DNA of 41,967 nucleotides from an uncultured Clostridia bacterium (GCA_937876985.1 CALEFT010000042.1:1-41967), one strand, 5' to 3'; positions 8,673 to 16,560 are shown, counted from the stretch's first letter. Notes: a model not told the origin generated them from the sequence alone. Translations and numbers: made by a program.

Positions 8673-8704
8673 ATTATAGCACGACATTTTCGAAAATGCA
8701 CGAC
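8673..8704 (-). promoter_or_regulatory. tRNA-Leu promoter region with palindrome and direct repeats
   Basis: The minus-strand TATAAT (8673-8678) lies 27 bases before the tRNA 5' end. No good -35 is seen. In its place there is a perfect palindrome CATTTTCGAAAATG (8685-8698) flanked by two direct copies of GCACGAC (8679-8685 and 8698-8704). This looks like a protein-binding site overlapping the promoter, though that is inference. Confidence 0.5.
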
Positions 8705-8914
8705 TTTTTTATAAGAAAAGCAGAATTAAACGATAATTCGGCAAAACATAGTATTGTGTGGTGGTTGGAGCGAAGGCTTTTCGAGAAGGGAGAAGAAAAA
8801 AATGCTAGAATTCAAATATTAACCATTTCTTTAACTTTGTTTGGCTCTATATTTATTTGTTAAAAGGATAATGGCACCGTACAAAGGAAAAGACTTTTAC
8901 AGGGAGGATTTATT

Positions 8915-10966
8915 GTGAAAAGATTTTTATCAAAGACACTTTCACTAGTTCTTATCATCGCGATGTTCGGCATGCTCACTTGCGGATGCGATTCTGACTT
9001 CTTCTCAAACTTCGATTTGAAGTGGTCAGAAGAGTACTACGGCAAGGAAGATGAGGACGAGGAAGAAGAGGAAGAAGACGAGGATGAGGATTCTGACGAA
9101 GACGCTGAGGCCGACGAGACAGAAGGCGAAGGCGATTCAAACGATTCCGACGCAGACGCTGATGCAGATGCAGATGAAGACGCTGATGCTGATGCGAACA
9201 CAGGTTCAAATGTGAGTCTAACAACACTTACATACCCAACAACACCATACTCACATGACGAGATTCATCCACAGATGGCTCCAGGTAGCATTTCTGGACA
9301 GGAGGCAGTTGACATTCTTAACAGAATCGAGCTTGAGGTAATCCAGGAGAATTTGACTTCATACCTTGATGTAGAGCTCTTGTTCGAGGACCCTTCAGCA
9401 TACGGCCTAGACAACATCGAGCCAACTTGGGGAGAGGTTTTGTTCGACGATAGCGAGCTTGCTGAGTCTGTTGAGCAGTACGACTTGTGGCTAGACGAGC
9501 TTTATCAGATTGATTACGAATCCTTAACTGAGGACGACAGAATCTTCTACGAAAAGCTAGTTTACGACCTAGAACTCGACAAGTACATTTCTAGTTACAC
9601 AGCATTTAACTATATGCTTCCAGTGTTTAACTCTTTGACAGGTATTCAGTGCGAGATTCTATTCTTATTAGAAGTATTCTCATTCGATACAGTTGAAGAT
9701 GCAGAAAACTATATCGCAATGGTTACAGATGTGGAAAGGTATTTCCAGGACATCTGTGTTTATGAGGAGCAAAGAGCAGCATACGGCTATGGTTCTCCAG
9801 ATACAGCATATGAAGCAGTTGCTGAGTCTTTTGATGCTCTATATTCTCAGGTAGACGATTGCTTCTTGTATGCTTCCTTCGAGGAGAGACTTAATAATAT
9901 CGATGGTCTAGATGACGCTACAAGACAAAGACTTATTGACGAGCACAATGTAGCAATGCACGACCACATGTTCCCAGTATTCGAGGAGTGTGCAGAAAGA
10001 ATTAGAGCACTTGAGGGTAGCTGTGTAAACGAGGGTGGTCTATGTAACTACGAAGGTGGACAGCAGCTATATGCAGCATATTTTGCAACAAGATCTAACT
10101 CTGAGGATTCTATCGAGGATGCGATTGTTGCACTAGATAGCTATATTGAGTACTTGTACAACACAGAGATGCAGGTAGTTATGCAGGCATCCTCTAATCC
10201 AGACTTTATTGATGAGTACATGAATACAGATGCTACAATGGGTGATGTTATTGCTAATCTTGATTATCTCGAGACAGTAATCTATGAGGATTTCCCAGCA
10301 ATTCCAGAGCATTCCTATGACACAATGAATGTTCCAGAAGCTATGCAGGACAACTTCAGTCCAGCTGCATATCTTGGTTACCACCTTGATACATATGATT
10401 CTAACTTGATTATGGTAAACGAGGCATCAATTACAACAAACTTCGGAACAACTTGTGCACACGAAGGATATCCAGGACATATGTATCAGTCCGTATATAC
10501 ACGCGGTGCTACAAATCACCCATATATGTTCTTGTTTACATCCACTGGTTATGCAGAGGGCTGGGCACAGTATGTTGAGTGCTTCTCATATAGATATTTC
10601 GATGTTTCTGACGACATGGCAACAATTCTTTCATGCGAGGCATATCTAAATACAGTTCTAATGGCAAGAATTGACATTGGAATGCACTACGAAGGATGGA
10701 GTGTACAAGACGCAGTAGATTATCTATCAACTACACTTGGTGCTATCAGCGAGGAAGCTGTTCAGCAGATGTTCGATATGTTTATTGAAATTCCAACATA
10801 TGCAATTCCATACGGATATGGTTTATGCAGCATCGTTCAGGTATTTAATAACGTATCAGCACAGTATCCAGACCTTACAAACGTAGAAATGTTTGATGCA
10901 TATCTTGGTGCACTTACAGGTACATATGAGCAGATTGAAGAATCTATCTATCGTACACTTGGCTAA
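8915..10966 (+). CDS. DUF885 family lipoprotein (predicted metallohydrolase) with acidic linker
   Basis: The GTG start at 8915 is chosen because GGGAGGA lies just upstream and a lipoprotein signal peptide follows at once: basic MKRFLSK, a hydrophobic core, then a lipobox-like TCGC with lipid-anchor Cys25. Residues about 45-100 are almost entirely Asp, Glu, Ala and Ser, including an Asp-Ala repeat. The rest is a DUF885 domain: HEGYPGH at 516-522 resembles a zinc-binding HExxH-like site and E548 in GYAEGWAQ is a likely third ligand. DUF885 proteins are thought to be peptidase-like enzymes; the substrate is unknown. It is monocistronic with its own terminator. The linker presumably lifts the domain through the wall. 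Confidence 0.85.
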   Translation: MKRFLSKTLSLVLIIAMFGMLTCGCDSDFFSNFDLKWSEEYYGKEDEDEEEEEEDEDEDSDEDAEADETEGEGDSNDSDADADADADEDADADANTGSNVSLTTLTYPTTPYSHDEIHPQMAPGSISGQEAVDILNRIELEVIQENLTSYLDVELLFEDPSAYGLDNIEPTWGEVLFDDSELAESVEQYDLWLDELYQIDYESLTEDDRIFYEKLVYDLELDKYISSYTAFNYMLPVFNSLTGIQCEILFLLEVFSFDTVEDAENYIAMVTDVERYFQDICVYEEQRAAYGYGSPDTAYEAVAESFDALYSQVDDCFLYASFEERLNNIDGLDDATRQRLIDEHNVAMHDHMFPVFEECAERIRALEGSCVNEGGLCNYEGGQQLYAAYFATRSNSEDSIEDAIVALDSYIEYLYNTEMQVVMQASSNPDFIDEYMNTDATMGDVIANLDYLETVIYEDFPAIPEHSYDTMNVPEAMQDNFSPAAYLGYHLDTYDSNLIMVNEASITTNFGTTCAHEGYPGHMYQSVYTRGATNHPYMFLFTSTGYAEGWAQYVECFSYRYFDVSDDMATILSCEAYLNTVLMARIDIGMHYEGWSVQDAVDYLSTTLGAISEEAVQQMFDMFIEIPTYAIPYGYGLCSIVQVFNNVSAQYPDLTNVEMFDAYLGALTGTYEQIEESIYRTLG

Positions 10967-11001
10967 TAAGTGTAAATCCAGATAATAGATAAGTAATAAT
11001 C

Positions 11002-11038
11002 AGAACCGACTTAAGATTATTTGAGTCGGTTCTTTTTG
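11002..11038 (+). terminator. Intrinsic terminator after the DUF885 gene
   Basis: AGAACCGACT (11002-11011) pairs perfectly with AGTCGGTTCT (11024-11033), followed by a T tract. Confidence 0.85.
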
Positions 11039-11075
11039 TTAGTTAGTTATTTCGCAGTTTGCATATCGGCCTTAA

Positions 11076-11279
11076 AAAACGACCGAGGTAAACTCGTCTT
11101 ATCTCAAGTGGATACAGGACTACGACATTACAAGGCACTTGATTAGAGAGTTTCCTACGATAGACATATATAATGACTATAAGAAGTATTGCGTCGAGAA
11201 TAGGTTATACGGTATGGATAGAAAGAAGTTCTTTGCCGTTTTAGAAGAAGATTTTAGTTTGATGGAGAGTAACCAATAA
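11076..11279 (+). pseudogene. C-terminal remnant resembling a phage/plasmid primase-helicase tail
   Basis: An open stretch of 67 codons without a usable early start ends at TAA 11277-11279. The translation contains FPTIDIYNDYKKYCVEN and RKKFFAVLEEDF. This pattern (a short Asp/Tyr/Lys-rich segment, a Cys, then a basic and Phe-rich helix) reminds me of the C-terminal region of P4-type phage and plasmid primases. That is resemblance by eye only. It is followed by its own hairpin terminator. The upstream part of the gene is missing, so I read it as a decayed piece of a mobile element. Confidence 0.4.
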
Positions 11280-11291
11280 CCATTACAGAGG

Positions 11292-11322
11292 TCGAGGAGT
11301 TTATAAGCTCCTCGATTTTTTT
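11292..11322 (+). terminator. Intrinsic terminator after the primase-like remnant
   Basis: TCGAGGAG (11292-11299) pairs with CTCCTCGA (11308-11315), followed by seven T. A functional-looking terminator here supports the idea that the remnant was once the end of a real gene. Confidence 0.8.
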
Positions 11323-11338
11323 ATACCTTAACGTGCCA

Positions 11339-11367
11339 TTGACACGAAGTCTCGCCATTTCTATAAT
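11339..11367 (+). promoter_or_regulatory. Consensus promoter for the HNH-DGQHR gene pair
   Basis: TTGACA (11339-11344), a 17-base spacer, and TATAAT (11362-11367): both boxes match the sigma-A consensus exactly. The start codon of the HNH gene is 32 bases downstream. A promoter this strong implies high basal transcription unless a repressor binds. Confidence 0.85.
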
Positions 11368-11398
11368 TATTTGTAAAAATATGTAAAAACGAGGATAT

Positions 11399-11899
11399 AT
11401 GAAAAGGAATAAGGATGTTTTTTTGATTGAACTGGATAAAGCGATATTGCTCGGTCTTTTTAAAGCCTTTTGCGAAAAATATAATTCTACTGATAAAAAG
11501 GTAAAATTACGAAACATTATGTATTACTCATCTAACCATTTGTTGACAATACAAAATTTATTCAAAAGTGAATTAGAAGAATCGTTAGAGGAAGCCGAAG
11601 CGAAAAAGATGGACGAGTTGGTAAATGCTTTTCTGAATAAATCTACTCATAGGAAAAACATACCTGATTCAAAGAAAAAAAGCCTGTTATCGCAACAAGA
11701 CTACAAGTGTGCTATTTGTAATTCGACTATTGATATTCACACTGCCGACGCCGACCATATTGTTCCTTTCAAATATGTTGGTGACGAGCTCGACAATAAT
11801 TTACAAATGCTTTGTTCTCATTGTAATAAAACAAAGAACGCAAGTATCGATTATCAAATTAGATATTGGCTTAAATTAGTTAAGGAGGCGACAAGATGA
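11399..11899 (+). CDS. HNH endonuclease-domain protein
   Basis: Residues 100-150 form an HNH nuclease core of the zinc-finger type: C104 and C107 (CAIC), DADHIVPF with D119-H120, a conserved-looking LDNNLQMLCSHC with N134, C139 and C142. The first 98 residues are helical, Lys/Glu-rich and not recognised by me; they may bind DNA or the partner. The ATG follows GAGGA. The stop overlaps the start of the next gene by four bases (ATGA), so translation is coupled. Lysine codons are mostly AAA, unlike the AAG-rich neighbours, which suggests acquisition. A defence role is inference from the DGQHR partner. Confidence 0.8.
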   Translation: MKRNKDVFLIELDKAILLGLFKAFCEKYNSTDKKVKLRNIMYYSSNHLLTIQNLFKSELEESLEEAEAKKMDELVNAFLNKSTHRKNIPDSKKKSLLSQQDYKCAICNSTIDIHTADADHIVPFKYVGDELDNNLQMLCSHCNKTKNASIDYQIRYWLKLVKEATR

Positions 11900-12987
11900 A
11901 AAAGATATATTTATTAAAAGCTAGACAACATAATTCAGAGCATTATGTCGGTGTCGTTAGTGCTAGAGATCTAGTTAAGTTGGCTACTAGAGTCGAGGTA
12001 GAAACAGAACAAGAGGCACAGAGACCAATAAAAAAGAAGAGACTAAATGAAATAGCAGAATTCATTAATAACGAGGGTACGATTTCTACATCTGTAGTTA
12101 TTGGTACGAGTGGCGACAAAATTAAAGTATATAAAGAAGATAATTCTAATGAATTATTCTATATTGAGTTTCCAGAAACTGAAGCCGAATTTGAACAATA
12201 TAAAAATACAATTGATATTATGGATGGACAACATAGATTATTTTCCTTTTTGCCCGAATATTGTCGTTTAGCTGAGCCTGTCGATTTTGAGATAGCATTT
12301 CAGATGTATGTTACTCCGACCATGAAAGAAAGACGCCTAATATTCAAAAACACAAATGAAAAGCAAGAAAAAGTAACTCCAAATCTCCTAATGTGGTTCA
12401 GATCAAGACTTCATTTGTTAACTGGAAAAGAAGCAGCATATCATCCAGTTGTGGAGCTTTTAAGTTCGGAAAATTGTTCTCCATTAAGAGGACGTATTAT
12501 CATGGGTGCCGAGAATATTACAGGCGGACTAAAGGCTCAACAAATTATTAATATTCTTGATAAAACCGATATCCAAAATATATGTGGTGAACCGCTTGAC
12601 GAGTATAAAATGCTTTCTTTAATTTCTGAATACTTGGCTGGATGGGAAAAGGCGGTCGGAGCAAAAATCGCGGATAGAGATAAGAGATATCCCCCTTTCT
12701 CAAAAATAGCCGGTTTAAAATTTATGTTATATATGCTCCCAACGTTTTACAGACAAGCAAAAAATGACAAAGCAAAACTAACTAAAGAATATGTATCTAA
12801 TAAAATTAATGTTCTATTTAGCACAGATGGTTTTGAACCAAAAGACTTATTCGATCCTTCTAGTAAACTAGTCGAGAACATAGGTAGCAATCCTTTTTCA
12901 GACGAAACTACTATAACTAAATTAGCGAAGGACTGGTCGGCAAAACTCGAAAATATCTCTTCTGATGATTTCGACCCTCTAGCATAA
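11896..12987 (+). CDS. DGQHR-domain protein (DndB-like)
   Basis: IDIMDGQHRLF carries the diagnostic DGQHR motif at residues 110-114. The N-terminal region (RPIKKKRLNEIAEFINNEGTI truncated here to its gist: a basic stretch near residues 43-60 followed by a helix) matches the ParB-like fold of this family, in which DndB of DNA phosphorothioate systems is the best-known member. Length 363. No dndC, D or E genes are in the window, so this is a stand-alone DGQHR protein. It is translationally coupled (ATGA) to the HNH nuclease. The usual DndB role is regulatory; here the role is unknown. AT-rich codon use suggests horizontal transfer. No clear terminator follows. Confidence 0.82.
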   Translation: MKKIYLLKARQHNSEHYVGVVSARDLVKLATRVEVETEQEAQRPIKKKRLNEIAEFINNEGTISTSVVIGTSGDKIKVYKEDNSNELFYIEFPETEAEFEQYKNTIDIMDGQHRLFSFLPEYCRLAEPVDFEIAFQMYVTPTMKERRLIFKNTNEKQEKVTPNLLMWFRSRLHLLTGKEAAYHPVVELLSSENCSPLRGRIIMGAENITGGLKAQQIINILDKTDIQNICGEPLDEYKMLSLISEYLAGWEKAVGAKIADRDKRYPPFSKIAGLKFMLYMLPTFYRQAKNDKAKLTKEYVSNKINVLFSTDGFEPKDLFDPSSKLVENIGSNPFSDETTITKLAKDWSAKLENISSDDFDPLA

Positions 12988-13032
12988 TCTATGGGGGGAT
13001 AATACAAACAAATTTTTCACTAGGAGGTCCTT

Positions 13033-14250
13033 ATGAAGAAGTTAATATCTATATTTCTAGTAGCTACAATGCTCATCTCTCTTGCTTCCTGCTCACAAAG
13101 CACCGAAGTAACTACAACACTCGAAACAACTACAGTTCCGACTACTACGACGACAGAAGCAACAATTACAACCACCCAAGAAACTACCGAAGATCCTAAT
13201 ATGATACATGAGTATGACGAATTACCAGTTGAGTGGAACGAGGAGATTAGGGTCGAGTATTGTAATTGGAGAAATGAAGAATGCTCAATATGGCTTGTTC
13301 AGGATTATGGGTATGCTTCATATCTTGAAACAATGGATTACGATAGCAATAATTTTGCGCTTAATCACTTCTTAATATCCAATGGCTATTCCGACGAATT
13401 TGGGTTTTACGACATTTTTTCTTATGAGATATCCACAGGAGATTATTATAATCGACAACAATATCTCGAGGATGGCGAAACTGTTATTTGGAACTGGGAA
13501 CATTTTCAAAATAATCCATATGCAAGAGCTCATAGTTTCGAGGAATTAGAAGAAAATTATAGTATAATTCTCGAATATGGCATTAATGGCAGACCTTCTC
13601 TATATATTCCGATTTTCGATAGTGCGGTACTTATGAATATTCTGCGATTATATGGAATTACATTAGGATCATATATTTCATTTGAGTATGATGATTCTTC
13701 CTATGAAGAACGTGGTAGAATATTATACGATCCTGAGGATGAGAGCGAAATTATATCAGATGAAGAACGTGAAGAATTTGTCATGTGGGCAATGGCGACA
13801 GGTTATGATGATAGAGAAAGCATGAATGATTGGAGGTTCAGTGTTACATTACGATCTTACAATTATTATACATACTGCTTATCCACTGGACGACCAAGTT
13901 TACAAGGAAGGCCATTTACATATAGCCAAGAAGCCTGTGATACATATAATGAATTATTAGAAGAGAACGGATACGTGTATCGATTCGGAGAGCAAATTAC
14001 TTGGGCTCAAATCGGATATCAAGAATCCATCGAAAGAGGCTTAAACGCCGAATACAATCGCGAACTAGACCAATACTCCATCGATGGAGTAGTTCAAACA
14101 TACGAAGACTACTGTAGCAATTTCTTTAACGAAGAAGCCTACGCGAACGAAATAGTCATCGCAAACGAATGTCTAGAGAATACAGTTATGTATCCTCACG
14201 GACCAGTTGTTATTAACGAAGATAGAATTAATGAAATTCTCGAAGATTAA
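13033..14250 (+). CDS. Thr-linker lipoprotein of unknown function
   Basis: Residues 1-20 form a lipoprotein signal peptide with lipobox LASC (anchor Cys20). Residues about 22-54 are a Thr-rich linker typical of surface proteins that cross the cell wall. The rest is acidic and rich in Tyr, Asn, Glu and Trp, with no motif I recognise. AGGAGG is directly before the ATG. The 45-base gap to the DGQHR gene has no promoter or terminator, so it may be in the same transcript, although its function looks unrelated. A strong terminator follows. Function unknown. Confidence 0.7.
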   Translation: MKKLISIFLVATMLISLASCSQSTEVTTTLETTTVPTTTTTEATITTTQETTEDPNMIHEYDELPVEWNEEIRVEYCNWRNEECSIWLVQDYGYASYLETMDYDSNNFALNHFLISNGYSDEFGFYDIFSYEISTGDYYNRQQYLEDGETVIWNWEHFQNNPYARAHSFEELEENYSIILEYGINGRPSLYIPIFDSAVLMNILRLYGITLGSYISFEYDDSSYEERGRILYDPEDESEIISDEEREEFVMWAMATGYDDRESMNDWRFSVTLRSYNYYTYCLSTGRPSLQGRPFTYSQEACDTYNELLEENGYVYRFGEQITWAQIGYQESIERGLNAEYNRELDQYSIDGVVQTYEDYCSNFFNEEAYANEIVIANECLENTVMYPHGPVVINEDRINEILED

Positions 14251-14256
14251 CCATAA

Positions 14257-14292
14257 AAAATACGGGGAGCTATTAAACTCCCCGTATTTTTA
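14257..14292 (+). terminator. Intrinsic terminator after the Thr-linker lipoprotein
   Basis: ATACGGGGAG pairs with CTCCCCGTAT (stem arms about 14260-14269 and 14278-14287), flanked by A and T tracts, so it could act in both directions. Confidence 0.88.
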
Positions 14293-14631
14293 TTTAAACC
14301 TTCTTAGTATACGTTAAACAAATCCAACCAGCTCCAGAGCATACATTAACGCGCTAACAGTTACCTTAACTAGAAACTTCTTAGAAGGTAATGAATAAAG
14401 CTCCCAAACGTTCCTAAATCGCGCACCCTCCGGCTTTATCTTCCAATTCAAGACCTCGATAATAGTGATACTCTTTTGGGATGTCCGCTTTTGTTGACTA
14501 AACTGTTGACTGAAGTGTTTATGCCTTATTATTAAAGTTCCTAATAAACCAAATCCCATATTAAACGTGAAGATTTGATACTGTCTATCATTCCTTCAAT
14601 CAAAGAGGTCCATCTACCAAATAAGAATATA
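14293..14631. other. Gene-poor region with decayed-looking open stretches
   Basis: No intact gene is convincing here. An 81-codon minus-strand frame (14314-14559) lacks a ribosome binding site. On the plus strand a frame that ends with TAA at about 14530-14532 contains LLTKLLTE, the same residues as the tail at the left edge of the window; the 30-base segment 14485-14514 matches 25-54 at 26 positions. The region may hold remnants of a repeated or mobile gene. Confidence 0.35.
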
Positions 14632-14660
14632 TTGCACTTTACAACGTTTAGTTTTATAAT
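14632..14660 (+). promoter_or_regulatory. Strong promoter of the structured RNA / symporter leader
   Basis: TTGCAC (14632-14637), a 17-base spacer and a perfect TATAAT (14655-14660). Transcription should begin near 14667. The start codon of the next gene is about 300 bases further on, so the product is either a small RNA or a long regulatory leader. Confidence 0.75.
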
Positions 14661-14666
14661 CACGTT

Positions 14667-14840
14667 CGAAGACAGCCGAAGTGTTGTAGTTATGTAGTTC
14701 GCCCGCGCACCTATGGGCAGAAGGACTTCGGTGTTGAATTCAAGAAGGTGCTAGAGTGATTTGTATATTTGTTCGTTTTTGAAGCGGATTTTTGATATAT
14801 CCCTCTCTAGGCTTTTGCTTATATGTCTAGAGAGGTTTTT
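14667..14840 (+). ncRNA. Structured RNA: candidate riboswitch-like leader or stand-alone sRNA
   Basis: Between a strong promoter and an intrinsic terminator lie about 174 bases that fold well. CCGAAGT (14676-14682) pairs with ACTTCGG (about 14725-14731). Nested within it, GCCC (14701-14704) pairs with GGGC (about 14715-14718). The loop sequence GCACCT (14707-14712) is exactly complementary to AGGTGC (14746-14751), giving a possible pseudoknot. CTAGAG (14751-14756) can pair with CTCTAG (14805-14810), the left arm of the terminator, so folding of the pseudoknot and antitermination would compete. I do not recognise a known riboswitch consensus; the length would also suit a 6S-type RNA, though I cannot confirm that. 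Confidence 0.55.
14802..14840 (+). terminator. Intrinsic terminator ending the structured RNA
   Basis: CCTCTCTAG (14802-14810) pairs perfectly with CTAGAGAGG (14827-14835), followed by TTTTT. It lies 126 bases ahead of the symporter start codon, so read-through may control that gene. Confidence 0.9.
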
Positions 14841-14965
14841 ATTTGCTCAAGTCAAGATTTGAGTATCAATACATAAAGCCTCTAGGACTAGAAATGATGC
14901 TGGTCTGTTGGTGACTTGAAGTTGCCACACAGAGTTGCGACATTTTTTATGTAAGGAGGACGTTT

Positions 14966-16450
14966 ATGTTAGTTAAAGTTTTAATGATGATTTTGTTCTT
15001 CGTTAGCGTTGTTGTCGTAGGCGTGGTGTGCCGCAAAAAAGCGACAGACGTTAACGGATTCGTACTTGGAGGTCGTAATGTAGGACCATGGCTTACTGCT
15101 TTTGCCTATGGTACTAGTTATTTCTCCGCAGTTATTTTTGTAGGTTATGCTGGTCAGTTCGGCTGGAAATTTGGTATTGCTTCTACATGGATTGGTATCG
15201 GAAATGCTGTTATCGGTTCGCTTTTGGCTTGGCTTATTCTTGGTAAGAAAACAAGAAATATGACTCACAAGCTCGATAGTAAGACTATGCCTGACTTCTT
15301 CGAGAGTCGCTTCAATTCGAAAAGCCTTAAGCTTGGCGCATCCTTACTTATTTTTGTGTTCTTGATTCCTTACACTGCTTCTCTTTACAACGGCTTGTCT
15401 AGATTGTTCGAGATGGCGTTTGGTATTGATTATATTGTTTGTATTTTTGCAATGGCAATATTTACTGCCATCTACGTAATCGTTGGTGGATACTTTGCTA
15501 CTGCTGTTAACGACTTTATTCAGGGCATAATTATGCTTGTCGGTATTGTTGTCGTAATTGCAGCTGTACTTAACATCAATGGTGGTCTCATGGGTTCTAT
15601 TGATGCACTAGCAAATATCAAGGGTGATGCCGTGACCGTTGGTGAGTATGCATCAGTCTTTGGTCCTTTGCCGATAGATCTTTTCGGAGTAGTAATTTTG
15701 ACAAGCCTTGGTACTTGGGGCCTTCCTCAGATGGTTCAAAAGTTCTATGCGATTAAGTCTGAGGATGCAATCAAGAAGGGTACTATTATCTCGACTTTGT
15801 TCGCAGTTGTTGTTGCTGGTGGTTGCTACTTCCTTGGAGGCTTTGGCCGCTTGTTTATGACTAGCGAAGAGGTTGCTGCTAATGGATATGACTCTGTTGT
15901 TCCTACTATGCTTCAGAATTTGCCAGATGTGTTGATTGGAATTGTAATTATCCTTGTGCTTTCTGCTTCGATGTCGACTCTTTCTTCGCTCGTTCTTACT
16001 TCGAGCTCCACTCTTACACTTGACTTCATCAATGGCACTATCGTTAAGAATATGTCTGAGAAGGGCAAGGGCCTTTGCCTAAGAGTGTTCGTGTTCATTT
16101 TTATCTTGATTTCTGCGACAATTGCTATCATTCAGTATTCAAGTAAGGTGAACTTTATCGCTCAGCTCATGGGTATTTCTTGGGGCGCACTTGCAGGCAG
16201 CTTCCTAGCTCCTTTCCTTTATAGCTTGTACTGGAAGAAGACAACTAAGGCCGCTTGCTGGACTAGCTTTATCACTGGCTCTGGACTTATGATTGCTAAC
16301 ATGATTTTTGGTAAGAGCTTCCCTGTAATCATTGCTTCTCCAATTAATTGCGGTGCGTTCGCTATGCTAGTTGGACTAGTTATCGTTCCAATTGTTAGTC
16401 TATGCACTAAGAAGCCTTCTGATGACGTTATCGCAAAGGCATTTGATTAA
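14966..16450 (+). CDS. Sodium:solute symporter (SSS family)
   Basis: A 494-residue polytopic membrane protein with about 13 hydrophobic segments. The N-terminal FVLGGRNVGPWLTAFAYGTS is the typical SSS signature just after the first membrane helix, and GTWGLPQMVQKFYAIK is the conserved loop near the middle. Family members use sodium to import sugars, amino acids, carboxylates or vitamins; the substrate cannot be read from sequence alone. The ATG follows AAGGAGGA. No convincing promoter is found between the upstream terminator and this start, so expression may depend on read-through from the structured leader. The 2-oxoacid oxidoreductase operon next door hints at an organic-acid or amino-acid substrate, but weakly. 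Confidence 0.88.
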   Translation: MLVKVLMMILFFVSVVVVGVVCRKKATDVNGFVLGGRNVGPWLTAFAYGTSYFSAVIFVGYAGQFGWKFGIASTWIGIGNAVIGSLLAWLILGKKTRNMTHKLDSKTMPDFFESRFNSKSLKLGASLLIFVFLIPYTASLYNGLSRLFEMAFGIDYIVCIFAMAIFTAIYVIVGGYFATAVNDFIQGIIMLVGIVVVIAAVLNINGGLMGSIDALANIKGDAVTVGEYASVFGPLPIDLFGVVILTSLGTWGLPQMVQKFYAIKSEDAIKKGTIISTLFAVVVAGGCYFLGGFGRLFMTSEEVAANGYDSVVPTMLQNLPDVLIGIVIILVLSASMSTLSSLVLTSSSTLTLDFINGTIVKNMSEKGKGLCLRVFVFIFILISATIAIIQYSSKVNFIAQLMGISWGALAGSFLAPFLYSLYWKKTTKAACWTSFITGSGLMIANMIFGKSFPVIIASPINCGAFAMLVGLVIVPIVSLCTKKPSDDVIAKAFD

Positions 16451-16460
16451 GTTTAGCTTC

Positions 16461-16482
16461 GGCTAGCTTTCTAGCCCTTTTC
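16461..16482 (+). terminator. Short terminator-like hairpin after the symporter
   Basis: GGCTAG (16461-16466) pairs with CTAGCC (16471-16476), followed by CTTTTCG. It overlaps a CTTTTCGAAAAG palindrome. Confidence 0.55.
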
Positions 16483-16499
16483 GAAAAGCAAAATTCAAA

Positions 16500-16560
16500 A
16501 CCCTCAAGCTTTGGCAGGTGAACTTGTTTTGCCTAGACGCCGAATGCTTGGGGGTCTTTT
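16500..16560 (+). terminator. Second, larger terminator after the symporter
   Basis: CCCTCAAGC (about 16501-16509) pairs with GCTTGGGGG (about 16547-16555) with one G-U pair, enclosing an inner GGCA/TGCC hairpin and followed by TCTTTT. Confidence 0.65.

Noticed and set aside
11896..12987. A complete Dnd phosphorothioation system
   Set aside because: Only a DndB-like DGQHR protein is present; no dndA, C, D or E genes are in the window.
14314..14559. 81-codon minus-strand frame as a real gene
   Set aside because: No ribosome binding site or promoter, no recognisable family, and it overlaps the repeated 30-base segment in another frame.
14667..14840. SRP RNA, tmRNA or RNase P RNA
   Set aside because: None of their conserved cores (SRP GGAA tetraloop domain, tmRNA tag and tRNA-like ends, RNase P core) is seen.
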